A DNA stretch of 64,000 nucleotides from Thermodesulfovibrionia bacterium (GTDB lineage Bacteria > Nitrospirota > Thermodesulfovibrionia > UBA6902). The DNA lies in contig CAMYND010000009.1 in assembly GCA_947259645.1 (NCBI GenBank), forward strand, positions 71,241 through 135,240, in the 5' to 3' direction. The position numbers and the translations under genes were made by a program. The stretch's first letter is position 1, and every line of letters starts with the position of its first letter. The notes under the pieces are model-generated. The model worked only from the letters and a program-made list of their open reading frames with translations. It had not been told where the DNA came from and did not search any database. Below are positions 9,697 through 18,854 of this stretch, piece by piece.

Positions 9697-11646
9697 TTGC
9701 AATACGCCCCTACGGTGAATGCAATGATAAAATATACATTAATACCACTACTGCCGTTCCTGGCGTTTATCATCAATATCCTCCTTGGCCGGAATTTTAT
9801 CCGGGACAAGGCGCACTGGGTGGCTATTCCCGCAGTCTTCGGGTCTTTTGTCCTCGCGGTCTCGGCCTTTATCGACGTGGCAAACGGGCAGGTTATTAAT
9901 ATTGATGTTTACAGCTGGATTGTGTCCGGTGATTTTAACGTCTCATTCGGTTTTCTTATTGATCAGCTCTCAGCCATCATGCTCCTTGTTGTTACCTCGA
10001 TCAGCACGCTGATCTTTATCTATTCTGTTGGATATATGCATGGTGATCCGGGCTACTACCGGTTTTTTGCGTACCTGAGCCTCTTTGTTTTTTCCATGCT
10101 CATTCTTGTTATGGCCAATAATTTCCTCCTTCTCTATTTTGGATGGGAAGCTGTTGGTTTGTGCTCATATTTTCTTATCGGATTCTGGTTTCACAAGAAG
10201 TCTGCCGCAGATGCCGGTAAAAAGGCATTTATTGTAAACCGGTTCGGTGATTTCGGATTTGGCCTCGGTGTGATTCTTATTTTCCTTACCCTTGGCAGTC
10301 TTGACTATATGGAAGTATTTAATAGGGCGGGAGGCATAGCCGGTCAGACCATTAACATCCTGGGAACCGACTTTGACCTTATTACTGTCATCTGCCTTCT
10401 CCTGTTCTGTGGTGCAGTCGGTAAATCAGCGCAGCTGCCGCTCCATGTATGGCTGCCCGATGCAATGGAAGGGCCAACGCCTGTCTCCGCATTGATTCAT
10501 GCCGCAACAATGGTAACAGCAGGTGTGTTCATGGTTGCCCGCACCAGCCCCCTGTTTAACCTCTCAGCAACTGCGATGAACACCGTGGCAGTGGTAGGCG
10601 GGCTTACCGCGATATTTGCCGCCACGATCGCGCTTGTTCAAAATGATATTAAACGGGTTATTGCCTATTCAACGGTAAGCCAGCTGGGGTATATGTTTCT
10701 TGCCCTTGGCGTCGGTGCCTATTCTGCCGGCATCTTTCACCTTTATACCCATGCGTATTTCAAGGCTCTGCTCTTTCTTGGTTCAGGGAGTGTTATTCAC
10801 GCCCTGGGAGATGAGCAGGACATGCGGAACATGGGAGGGCTGAAAAAATTTATGCCCCAGACGTATAAGGTATTCATTATTGCCACATTGAGCATAACGG
10901 GTATTCCCTTTCTGGCAGGTTTTTTCAGTAAGGACGAAATACTCTGGAGAGTTTACCAGCAGGGTGACCTCGGTAAATTTCTCTGGTTCCTCGGCACTGC
11001 TGCGGCGCTCCTGACAGCTTTTTATTCCTGGAGGCTGATCTACATGACATTTCATGGCAAATTCAGGGGGACCGATGAGCAGGAGCACCACCTGCATGAG
11101 TCTCCGCCCGTTATTACGGTGCCGTTATGGTTTCTTGCCGTTGGTGCGGTGGCTGCAGGATGGGTGGGCATTCCGCCAATACTCATGGAACATGGCGACA
11201 GGATCGGGGAGTTTCTCGCACCTGTGCTGGGGCATGCGCAGGGCCATGGTTCTCACGCGGAAGAGTATTTTGTTATTGCGGCATCAATTTTTGTCGCGGT
11301 GGCCGGATGGCTTATAGCTCACAGGATGTACATAAAAAAGCCGGAGATTCCCGCACAACTGGGCGCAAAGTATCAGCCAATTCACAAATTGCTCTACAAC
11401 AAGTACTGGATTGATGAACTGTACAGCAAAGTCTTTGTGCAGCCGACGCTCAAACTGGCTGACAAGGTCATTCTTGGCTTTGATACGATCGTCATAGAGG
11501 GTATTGTCAATGGAATCCCGGCGCTGATAGACAGTTTCAGTCAGGGATTGAGGCGCATTCAGACCGGCCTTATATCGAACTATGGTCTTGTTATGACATT
11601 AGGGGCGCTCTGCATGCTGATCGGCTATATGGTATTTTCCGGTTAA
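9697..11646 (+). CDS. nuoL: NADH-quinone oxidoreductase subunit L
   Basis: The largest antiporter-like proton-pumping subunit, at the far end of the membrane arm. It has many hydrophobic segments, the proton-channel motifs FGWEAVGLCSYFLIGFW (about 148-164) and LHVWLPDAMEGPTPVSALIH (about 249-268), and a C-terminal extension corresponding to the long lateral helix. The open frame begins with TTG 9697 behind a weak AGGGG. The ATG at 9724 (MIKYTLIPLL) gives a family-like 640-residue protein and is my preferred start. Confidence 0.95.
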   Translation: MQYAPTVNAMIKYTLIPLLPFLAFIINILLGRNFIRDKAHWVAIPAVFGSFVLAVSAFIDVANGQVINIDVYSWIVSGDFNVSFGFLIDQLSAIMLLVVTSISTLIFIYSVGYMHGDPGYYRFFAYLSLFVFSMLILVMANNFLLLYFGWEAVGLCSYFLIGFWFHKKSAADAGKKAFIVNRFGDFGFGLGVILIFLTLGSLDYMEVFNRAGGIAGQTINILGTDFDLITVICLLLFCGAVGKSAQLPLHVWLPDAMEGPTPVSALIHAATMVTAGVFMVARTSPLFNLSATAMNTVAVVGGLTAIFAATIALVQNDIKRVIAYSTVSQLGYMFLALGVGAYSAGIFHLYTHAYFKALLFLGSGSVIHALGDEQDMRNMGGLKKFMPQTYKVFIIATLSITGIPFLAGFFSKDEILWRVYQQGDLGKFLWFLGTAAALLTAFYSWRLIYMTFHGKFRGTDEQEHHLHESPPVITVPLWFLAVGAVAAGWVGIPPILMEHGDRIGEFLAPVLGHAQGHGSHAEEYFVIAASIFVAVAGWLIAHRMYIKKPEIPAQLGAKYQPIHKLLYNKYWIDELYSKVFVQPTLKLADKVILGFDTIVIEGIVNGIPALIDSFSQGLRRIQTGLISNYGLVMTLGALCMLIGYMVFSG

Positions 11647-11736
11647 TGTATTGCATGACATGATACATTATCGAACAGAAGAGAAAGGTTAATTTTTGTA
11701 TGAACAGAGTACAGAAAGTTGAATAAAGGTTGAACT

Positions 11737-13287
11737 ATGGATAATGTGATTCTGAACCAGCTTAGTTACCCAATTCTTTCATGGACAGTGTTTCTGCCTG
11801 TTGTCGGTATTTTCGTGCTTTTGTTCCTGAGGAATTCAGGGGCGATCAGGTGGACGGCTCTTGGGTTTACCCTGGTTACCCTTGCTGTGTCCCTGCCGCT
11901 GCTGACAAATTTTGACAAGTCCACGCACAAGATGCAGTTCGTGGAGAAGAGCGAGTGGATACCTTCCTGGGGAATACATTATTTTATCGGGATTGATGGC
12001 ATCAGCATTCTTTTTATTGTATTGACCACACTGCTCAGCGTGCTCTGCGTCCTTGTGTCATGGACCTCTGTACAGGATAGGGTCAAAGAGTTTCATATCG
12101 CCATTCTTGCCGTTGAAACCGGTATGCTCGGTGTCTTTGTGGCCCTGGATTTCTTTCTTTTCTATCTGTTCTGGGAGGCAATGCTGATCCCGATGTTTAT
12201 TTTAATAGGGGTCTTTGGCGGCAAGAACAGGGTCTACGCCTCTATCAAGTTTTTTCTCTACACCCTTGTCGGAAGTCTCCTGATGCTGGTAGGTATTGTG
12301 GTGCTCTATTTTTACGGGGGGAAGACACTCGATATCCTTGCTCTCAGTCAGATTAACTATCCGCTGAAGGTCCAGTACTGGCTTTTTCTCGCCTTTTTCG
12401 CGGCATTCGCGGTAAAGGTCCCCATGTTTCCGGTTCATACGTGGCTTCCTGACGCCCACACAGAGGCCCCTACGGCCGGCAGTGTTATTCTGGCAGGAGT
12501 ACTGATCAAGATGGGCGCATACGGCTTTTTACGATTTTCCATGCCGATGCTGCCGGACGCAACAAAATTTTTTATCGGGCCGGTTCTCATACTGTCTATT
12601 ATTGCTATTATCTATGGCGCGCTTATCTGTTTTGCGCAGAAAGATTTTAAACGGCTCATTGCCTACTCGAGTGTGAGCCATATGGGATTTGTAACGCTCG
12701 GGCTCTTTGCCCTGAACACCCAGGGAGTTGAAGGCGGAATACTCCAGATGCTGAATCACGGCATTATTACCGGCGCCATGTTCCTTATGATCGGGATTAT
12801 TTATGAAAGAACGCACACACGGGTGATTGCTGATTACGGTGGGTTTGCTAAAATCGTGCCGTGGTATGCCGGTTTTTTCATGATTCTTACCTTTGCCTCG
12901 ATAGGGCTTCCGGGCACGAACGGTTTTATCGGGGAGTTTCTCATCATATTCGGTGCATTCAAGGCACAGATGATAATGGGTGTACTTGCCGCTACAGGCA
13001 TTATCCTTGGCGCAGGCTACATGCTGTGGCTCTATCAGAGAATATTTTTTCAGGACCCGAACCCGGATTATGAAGCGAAAGGCGCCCATCCGGTTTCTGA
13101 TCTTAACATGAGAGAAGTCATAACCCTTCTCCCCTTATTTGTGCTTGTGTTCTGGATAGGCTTTTACCCGAACACCTTTCTCGAGTACATGCATGCATCT
13201 GTTGCGCATTTAATTGAACAGGTAAATCAGACCGCGTATGCAGGTCAGGAAAACCTCTTAGTGAAATTTATATCGGAGATCTTTTAA
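11737..13287 (+). CDS. nuoM: NADH-quinone oxidoreductase subunit M
   Basis: Antiporter-like proton-pumping subunit. The key acidic residue lies in YLFWEAMLIPMFILIG (about 144-159), and the channel motif is VHTWLPDAHTEAPTAGSVIL (about 233-252). At 516 residues it has normal length. A 90-base gap separates it from nuoL. Its stop overlaps the nuoN start by one base (TAATG). Confidence 0.96.
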   Translation: MDNVILNQLSYPILSWTVFLPVVGIFVLLFLRNSGAIRWTALGFTLVTLAVSLPLLTNFDKSTHKMQFVEKSEWIPSWGIHYFIGIDGISILFIVLTTLLSVLCVLVSWTSVQDRVKEFHIAILAVETGMLGVFVALDFFLFYLFWEAMLIPMFILIGVFGGKNRVYASIKFFLYTLVGSLLMLVGIVVLYFYGGKTLDILALSQINYPLKVQYWLFLAFFAAFAVKVPMFPVHTWLPDAHTEAPTAGSVILAGVLIKMGAYGFLRFSMPMLPDATKFFIGPVLILSIIAIIYGALICFAQKDFKRLIAYSSVSHMGFVTLGLFALNTQGVEGGILQMLNHGIITGAMFLMIGIIYERTHTRVIADYGGFAKIVPWYAGFFMILTFASIGLPGTNGFIGEFLIIFGAFKAQMIMGVLAATGIILGAGYMLWLYQRIFFQDPNPDYEAKGAHPVSDLNMREVITLLPLFVLVFWIGFYPNTFLEYMHASVAHLIEQVNQTAYAGQENLLVKFISEIF

Positions 13288-14738
13288 TGGACGCTGGAAC
13301 TACTCTCACTATAATGGATATCAGACCATTTGTGCCTGAACTTACCTTGTTATGTGCCGGATTGATCCTTATACTCCTTGATCTCATTGTGAAGAGAAAA
13401 GAGATTGTAGCCGCTGTCGGGGTTGCCGGCACTATTGCCGCACTGTATGCCACCTATAAACTGTTCGGATACGCGCAGCCCCAGTATGCTTTTTTTGATA
13501 TGTTTGTTCTCGATGGGTACTCGAGTTTCTTTAAGTTGATATTTTATCTGAACCTGATACTGACAATCTGCATATCCGTAAAATTCATGGAAATTGAGAA
13601 AGCGTCCTGCGGTGAGTACTATTCATTGTTAATATTCGCCACCTCAGGCATGATGATCATGGCCTCAGCTGCTGACCTGATAGTCCTTTATCTGGGACTG
13701 GAACTGATGGCCCTTTCTACATACATTCTGGCAGGTCTCACCCGGAAACGGCATCGCTCAAATGAAGCTGCCCTGAAATACTTTTTCCTTGGAGCCTTCT
13801 CATCAGGATTTCTGCTTTACGGGATTTCACTGACCTTTGGTCTTACGGGCACGACAAATATTAGAGATATTGCCCACGCGATTTACGCATTAAATGTGAT
13901 GGACAGTCCCATACTGTATCTTGGTATGATCTTTATCGTCGTTGCCTTTGGATTCAAGATTGCGCTGGCCCCTTTTCATATGTGGGCTCCTGATGTCTAT
14001 GAAGGGGCTCCCACATCCATTACTGCTTTCATGTCTGTCGGGCCCAAGGCAGCGGGATTTGCCGTTCTGGGAAGGGTTTTATTCGATGCCTTTGGAGGAA
14101 TGCAGGTCCAGTGGACATCGGTCCTCATTCCCATGGCTGTGCTGACGATGGCACTGGGGAGCATTATTGCCCTTTCCCAGACAAACATAAAGAGGATGCT
14201 TGCCTACAGCTCGATTGCACATGCGGGCTACATGCTTCTCGGAGTTATTGCCGGAACTCCCGAGGGCCTCACGAGTACGGCTAATTATCTGATGATTTAC
14301 ACATTTATGAATATCGGTGCCTTTGCAATTGTGATAATGCTGAGAAGGGAAGGCTTCCGTGGTGAAAATATTGAAGACTTTAAGGGACTCTCAAAGAGCC
14401 ATCCCCTGGCAGCGGCCTTAATGCTGATATTCATGTTCTCCCTCACCGGAATACCGCCTACAGCAGGGTTTGTCGGTAAGTTTTATGTCTTTATGGAGCT
14501 TATTAATTCAGGTTACACCTACCTCGCGGTCATCGCTGTTGTGTTCAGTGCGATATCAGCATTTTTCTATTTAAGAATAGTGATGTATATGTACATGAAA
14601 GACCCCGGGGAAGAGATTGTCATCACCACCTCTCCCTCAATGAGCATCGCCCTTGCGATCACCTGTGTCATGGTCCTGATTTTGGGTGTCTTCCCCTCTT
14701 TTTTACTGAACCTGGTCAGATATTCGATTCTGGGCTAG
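13287..14738 (+). CDS. nuoN: NADH-quinone oxidoreductase subunit N
   Basis: Third antiporter-like pump subunit and last gene of the operon. The motifs YLGLELMALSTYILAG (about 132-147) and FHMWAPDVYEGAPTSITAFM (about 231-250) are intact. The 483-residue length is typical. It is coupled to nuoM by a one-base stop/start overlap. A tRNA gene follows about 105 bases after its stop. Confidence 0.96.
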   Translation: MDAGTTLTIMDIRPFVPELTLLCAGLILILLDLIVKRKEIVAAVGVAGTIAALYATYKLFGYAQPQYAFFDMFVLDGYSSFFKLIFYLNLILTICISVKFMEIEKASCGEYYSLLIFATSGMMIMASAADLIVLYLGLELMALSTYILAGLTRKRHRSNEAALKYFFLGAFSSGFLLYGISLTFGLTGTTNIRDIAHAIYALNVMDSPILYLGMIFIVVAFGFKIALAPFHMWAPDVYEGAPTSITAFMSVGPKAAGFAVLGRVLFDAFGGMQVQWTSVLIPMAVLTMALGSIIALSQTNIKRMLAYSSIAHAGYMLLGVIAGTPEGLTSTANYLMIYTFMNIGAFAIVIMLRREGFRGENIEDFKGLSKSHPLAAALMLIFMFSLTGIPPTAGFVGKFYVFMELINSGYTYLAVIAVVFSAISAFFYLRIVMYMYMKDPGEEIVITTSPSMSIALAITCVMVLILGVFPSFLLNLVRYSILG

Positions 14739-14844
14739 AAGGGAACTGCTCTGACTGTTCTGTCGCTAAAGGGGTTTCCCCATAGACTTGTTTTGGGCCT
14801 GTAGAGTGTTATATAATTACTGTCGTTGCATATCCGATACAGAT

Positions 14845-14929
14845 GCCGAAGTGGTGGAACTGGTAGACACGCACGGTTGAGGGCCGTGTGGGGCAACCTA
14901 TGCGGGTTCGAGTCCCGCCTTCGGCACCA
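14845..14929 (+). tRNA. tRNA-Leu(GAG)
   Basis: A class II tRNA with all arms visible. The acceptor stem is GCCGAAG (14845-14851) with CTTCGGC (14919-14925). The anticodon stem CACGG/CCGTG encloses loop TTGAGGG with anticodon GAG at 14879-14881. A long variable arm follows, then T arm GCGGG/CCCGC with TTCGAGT, discriminator A and an encoded CCA (14927-14929). The AT-rich accessory region begins right after it. Confidence 0.97.
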
Positions 14930-15529
14930 TTATCTTAACTTCTTAAAATAATTAAATTCACGACCCACATCCCCTTTATCCAAGAATTGGTTGTATACAG
15001 AAAGTAAACAATTTTCGGATTGCTGAGAAATTGCCGGACTGTTTAAGATATCAATACAATTATTGCAAAATGAATATTCTCTATAATCACCTCTTATCAA
15101 GTTTTTATAGCGGGCAGAAAATTCATTTATAAGTTGAAGTTATCAATAAGGTTGATTAAGTCCACATTCAGCAGATCAATCCTTATGATCTTCAATTCAT
15201 GATTAGATCACATATTGACTATGAATACCGCTACGTTAGGCTAATTGCATAGATGATTTTGTAAAATTAGTATTCCTTACACTTTCTGGAAAAGTTTACA
15301 CTGCAGGTATAATTTTGATTTATGAAAATACATTAAGTCAGATAGTTACAGTTTTAGCATGGAATTTGCAAATTATATACTGCCTGCAAATATAACAGGG
15401 GAATACTGTCCAATAATCAGTTCCCATCTGCAATAGAAGACAAATGATGAAAAAAAGAGGACGATACAAAAAGAATAAGGATTTATCGTATTCTCGTTAC
15501 AACCTATTCTTGAATGGAGAGATTTCTGT
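14930..15529. other. AT-rich gene-free stretch downstream of tRNA-Leu
   Basis: About 600 bases with no convincing gene, clearly richer in A and T than the nuo operon. I see no integrase, no repeat of the tRNA 3' end and no terminator. It may be the edge of an acquired segment or simply the promoter region of the following transglycosylase gene. Confidence 0.5.
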
Positions 15530-16636
15530 ATGAGATGGTGGATTATTCTGTGGATATGTTTTATTACGGCCGCAATTGCATCTGCCGAGGAGGTGTCCGT
15601 ACTCCCCCCACGAGAGCCAATTACTGAGTCAACAGTCTTGCCGTCCTTGATTTCCGCCTTGCGTATTGAAGGCCCATTATACTTTTGCGAAGAAGAGGTA
15701 CCCTTACATAACCAGGAGGTGCGCGAGCGACTCGAAAAAGAGTTACTTCTTACTTTATGGGACCGGGCCCAGGTTATCCTCTGGATCAAGCGGGCTGGAA
15801 GGTTTATGCCCGTAATTGAAAAAACCTTGAGAGAACAGGGTCTGCCCGATGATTTAAAATACATAACTGTTATTGAAAGTTCCCTGTTAGCCACTGCTAG
15901 ATCCTCAAAGGGAGCAACAGGATACTGGCAGTTTATTAAAGGTACGGGCCGGCGATACGGATTGACCATCAACAGAGACAAGGATGAACGTCGCAATATT
16001 TTTTCTTCCACCAAAGCGGCTAGCCTGTATCTTAAAGATTTGCATGAAATGTTCGGTTCCTGGAGCCTGGCCAGCGCCGCATACAATTATGGTGAAGGCA
16101 GGCTGCGCAAGGCAATGGAAGTCCAGAAAGTGAATGACTATTACCAACTGTATCTTCCCCGAGAAACACAACGTTATCTTTTTAAAATAGTAGCTGCCAA
16201 GATGGTATTATCTGATCCGGGTCGGTATGGGTTTCATGTACAGGAAGATGATCTGTATCCTCCAGTGGAATTTGACAAAGTAACAGTGACTTGTTCCACT
16301 CAAACTCCTCTGCAGCTGGTGGCTAAGGCCGCATCTACCTATTACAAGCAGATAAGGGATCTTAATCCGGAACTACGTAGCCAGCATTTGCCCAAAGGAG
16401 AGCACACCCTTGCTATTCCAAAGGGTTCAGCAGATGAATTTCAGGCTCGCTATACTCAGCTTATCACTGAGTGGGAAGAAGAAAGTCGAATTCGTCTCTA
16501 TACGGTAAAAAAGGGCGACAATCTGTCGTTAATAGCCGACAGGTTTGATGTCTCGCTGGATTCTCTTTTGCGTTGGAATAACGTAAACTCCCGGGGGAAT
16601 ATCTATCCGGGTAAAGAGCTCATAGTGTACCAATAA
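15530..16636 (+). CDS. Exported MltD-like lytic transglycosylase with LysM
   Basis: Cuts peptidoglycan glycan strands in the periplasm, forming 1,6-anhydromuropeptides. The N-terminus (1-19, cleaved after ASA) is a signal peptide. The SLT/goose-lysozyme-like domain (about 85-225) has the catalytic Glu116 in VIESSLL and the GATGYWQF motif at 128-135. One degenerate LysM-like repeat (about 250-300) and a clear C-terminal LysM (YTVKKGDNLS, about 324-367) would bind peptidoglycan. At 368 residues it is shorter than E. coli MltD. It stands alone in an AT-rich region. Confidence 0.88.
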   Translation: MRWWIILWICFITAAIASAEEVSVLPPREPITESTVLPSLISALRIEGPLYFCEEEVPLHNQEVRERLEKELLLTLWDRAQVILWIKRAGRFMPVIEKTLREQGLPDDLKYITVIESSLLATARSSKGATGYWQFIKGTGRRYGLTINRDKDERRNIFSSTKAASLYLKDLHEMFGSWSLASAAYNYGEGRLRKAMEVQKVNDYYQLYLPRETQRYLFKIVAAKMVLSDPGRYGFHVQEDDLYPPVEFDKVTVTCSTQTPLQLVAKAASTYYKQIRDLNPELRSQHLPKGEHTLAIPKGSADEFQARYTQLITEWEEESRIRLYTVKKGDNLSLIADRFDVSLDSLLRWNNVNSRGNIYPGKELIVYQ

Positions 16637-16680
16637 TATACAAACTTCCAATCCAGATATTTTTACAGAAAGAGTATGTA

Positions 16681-16785
16681 ATGAGAATTTTAAAATTTAT
16701 ATTATCATTTATGACTATATCTCTATTTAGTGTCTTTTTTTTGGTGCCATTATTATTGGGAATGATGAGTTTTATGATGGAATAA
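16681..16785 (+). CDS. Possible 34-residue hydrophobic peptide
   Basis: ATG at 16681 opens a 34-codon frame that is almost wholly hydrophobic with a basic N-terminus (MRILKFILSF) and ends in MMSFMME. AAAGAG lies about 8 bases upstream. It could be a small membrane peptide, but AT-rich DNA readily yields hydrophobic frames by chance. Confidence 0.2.
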   Translation: MRILKFILSFMTISLFSVFFLVPLLLGMMSFMME

Positions 16786-17381
16786 ATCCTCATGAAATAA
16801 TAAAGTAAACATTCATTCAATAACTCCATTTTAAGGGCAGGTATGAGATTCAGATTGTGAAACTTTCCTCAAGTTTTGACGAGCTTTTTTTATTTAAAGA
16901 TGTATAAGGATTCTCTGTATTATCAATAAAATTTAATCAGTCTGGATTCTTATGAACTTCCCCTCATATCAATGAAACAGGGACAGACTTAAATTTGAGG
17001 ACTTTACCGACATATCAATTATTTGCTGAAGGATAGAAATTGAGGATATTCGATTGAAAGTGTTACGGTGGAGGTAACCGGCTGGCATACGGTCTTGCCC
17101 GCGTTAGCGCCGCCGAGATTTTCCATATCCGGTTCACTGATTTGTTGCGCCTGCTTTCTTTAATAGTTCAGATAGATACCTTGAAGCGACTTGTTGTGCA
17201 TTTTTTTACAATTCAATTTTTTGTTTTAGATCTGTAAATTAGTTTGAGGGCATGTAGACGTGCTACATGGTACGCATCCATGACCTTGGCGTTATTTGAA
17301 AAAATTAAGAAGATTAAATGTATTGCAATCTAAAGTAATATAAGTTATCCTAAACGTACAATTGTACAATAGGGTGGAGAT
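16786..17381. other. Gene-poor stretch with a GC-rich island
   Basis: About 600 bases without a supported gene. Within AT-rich DNA lies a GC-rich patch (about 17068-17155). On the minus strand it continues a 35-codon open frame (17126-17019) starting MENLGGANAGK. A phrase near 16975 (AACAGGGACAGACTT) resembles dispersed sequence that flanks REP-type transposase genes. This is likely debris of mobile or repetitive DNA. Confidence 0.35.
17356..17367. promoter_or_regulatory. Palindromic operator candidate upstream of vapC
   Basis: GTACAATTGTAC is a perfect 12-base palindrome ending 14 bases before the vapC GTG start. Toxin-antitoxin operons are commonly autoregulated through such operators. Its position before the toxin fits a toxin-first operon here. 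Confidence 0.45.
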
Positions 17382-17795
17382 GTGAACTTAATAGTAGATA
17401 CCTCAATTATCATCGCAGTAATAACAAACGAAAAGCATAAAAAGCAATTGATCAAGGCAACCAAGGGAACTGATTTAATTGCGCCGTCATCACTTCACTG
17501 GGAAATTGGGAACGCTTTTTCAGCGATGTTTAAGCGAAAAAGAATAAGCATTAAACAGGCGATTGCCGCTCTTGAGGCATATCATCAGATTCCTGTTCGG
17601 TTTAGTGATATTGAATTGGGCATAGCTCTTGAGCTTTCTCACAATTTAAATATTTATGCCTATGATGCATATGTGATTGGATGTGCCTTAAAACATAATG
17701 CTGCTTTGATTTCACTTGATGAAGGATTATTGAAGGCAGCCATGAAAGCTGGAGTAAAAATCAGAAGCACGTCAGAAATTATCATCTGTTCTTGA
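17382..17795 (+). CDS. PIN-domain ribonuclease toxin, VapC-like
   Basis: Type II toxin ribonuclease. The acidic PIN residues are present: Asp6 (VDTS), Glu41 (HWEIGNA), Asp95 (YAYDAY) and Asp113 (SLDEG). It starts at GTG 17382 behind GGTGGA; no ATG start fits. The last ~12 residues (RSTSEIIICS region) are not VapC-like. They are read out of frame through DNA that encodes an antitoxin. The normal end of the toxin therefore seems lost, and its antitoxin has no start codon. No intact antitoxin gene lies upstream. Whether the toxin is active is unknown. Confidence 0.85.
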   Translation: MNLIVDTSIIIAVITNEKHKKQLIKATKGTDLIAPSSLHWEIGNAFSAMFKRKRISIKQAIAALEAYHQIPVRFSDIELGIALELSHNLNIYAYDAYVIGCALKHNAALISLDEGLLKAAMKAGVKIRSTSEIIICS

Positions 17796-17961
17796 GCAGG
17801 CGAGAGATCAGGGAGAAGTACTTATCAAACGAAAAGATGGTTCTCTGTTTGTAGTTAAACCTGTTTCCTCAAAGCGGTCACCTCTGGATGTTGCTGGTGT
17901 CAATGTTAATATCAAGTCAGAAGAAATAGTTGATATAATTCGTGAAGTTCGCGAAAGATGA
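17761..17961 (+). pseudogene. 5'-truncated antitoxin fused to the vapC 3' end
   Basis: Read from TCA 17761, the frame gives 66 residues beginning SEARQKLSSVLEQARDQGEV and continuing LIKRKDGSLFVVKP, then SPLDVAG and a terminal REVRER. This is the pattern of the small antitoxins that partner this PIN family. The first half-dozen codons are missing: a TAA lies two codons upstream (17755-17757) and no start codon precedes the conserved part. It is +1 out of frame with vapC and overlaps it by 35 bases. A small deletion joining the toxin end to the antitoxin start explains this. Confidence 0.75.
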
Positions 17962-18064
17962 AAAAAGAGTTGATAACAACAGAGTGCAGTGAATGCAGAC
18001 CAGCGATATCGATTTGGTTTTAGATAACTTTTATTTTTAAAACGGTTTAAGGAGGATAGAAGAT

Positions 18065-18670
18065 ATGAGGACAGAGGAAGCAATAAGTACACGTCGGGCT
18101 GTTAAGCACTATGACCCAAACCATAGCATGACTCCTGAAGAAGTGAACGAACTATTGTCGCTAGCCATTCTTTCTCCTACGGCATTCAACATTCAAAACT
18201 GGCGTTTTGTTGTGGTATCAGATCCTGAGTTACGGAAGCAAATCAGGGAAGTTGCCTGGGATCAAGCGCAGGTGACAGATGCTTCTTTATTCATTGTTCT
18301 ATGTGCGGATATGAAGTCATGGGAGAAGCAGCCAAATCGATACTGGGTCAATGCCCCAAAAGAGGTCCAGGAGTTTATGCTTCCAGCTATCGACAATTAC
18401 TATCGAGGCAAAGAGCAAGTTCAGAGAGATGAGGCTATGAGATCCTGTGGTATAGCAGCACAAACATTAATGCTTGCCGCAAAATCAATGGGCTACGATT
18501 CATGCCCAATGGATGGTTTCGATTTCGAAAAAGTTGCTGAGCTTATTCATCTTCCCGCTGACTATGTAATCGCAATGTTTGTAGCAATTGGTAAGGGTAC
18601 GAAAGAGGCGTGGCCACGACCGGGGCAGCTGGATCTTGATGAATTAATTATCGAAGACAGGTTTGCATAG
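18065..18670 (+). CDS. Nitroreductase family flavoprotein
   Basis: FMN-dependent NAD(P)H oxidoreductase of the nitroreductase fold; the substrate is not known. The N-terminal phosphate/FMN-binding pattern EAISTRRAVKHYD (5-17), the SPTAFNIQNWRFVVV stretch (37-51) and the glycine-containing C-terminal AIGKGTKEAWPRPG (about 175-188) are typical. At 201 residues it has normal length. A strong AAGGAGG precedes the ATG at 18065. It sits between two damaged toxin-antitoxin modules. Confidence 0.9.
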   Translation: MRTEEAISTRRAVKHYDPNHSMTPEEVNELLSLAILSPTAFNIQNWRFVVVSDPELRKQIREVAWDQAQVTDASLFIVLCADMKSWEKQPNRYWVNAPKEVQEFMLPAIDNYYRGKEQVQRDEAMRSCGIAAQTLMLAAKSMGYDSCPMDGFDFEKVAELIHLPADYVIAMFVAIGKGTKEAWPRPGQLDLDELIIEDRFA

Positions 18671-18695
18671 GAACATAACCAGCCAGTGGACGTGA

Positions 18696-18839
18696 ATAAG
18701 TAACACAAAAGGCAATTTCAGCATCAAAGGAAATAAATACCGATTAGTTGTGGTTATTCAGTATGAAGATTCTATTGTTTACATTCGTTTTGTCGGGATA
18801 CAGAGAGAATATGACAGGATTGATGTTGCCACAATTTAA
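18696..18839 (+). pseudogene. 5'-truncated HigB-like toxin remnant
   Basis: The open frame from about 18696 (no start codon, TGA just before it) to TAA 18837 reads GNFSIKGNKYRLVVVIQYED then SIVYIRFVG and EYDRIDVATI. This is the C-terminal half of HigB mRNA-interferase toxins. The N-terminal half is missing and the nitroreductase gene ends 25 bases upstream. It directly precedes the intact antitoxin gene, as in higBA operons. Confidence 0.75.
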
Positions 18840-18854
18840 TAGGAGGAATTAAAC

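Noticed and set aside
14739-14844. Terminator after nuoN (GGGG-TTT-CCCC)
   Set aside because: The stem is only four bases and no T-tract follows.
17068-17180. Integron attC site
   Set aside because: Some resemblance to attC-like sequence on the minus strand, but the core sites do not match the RYYYAAC and GTTRRRY consensus and no cassette array or integrase is present.
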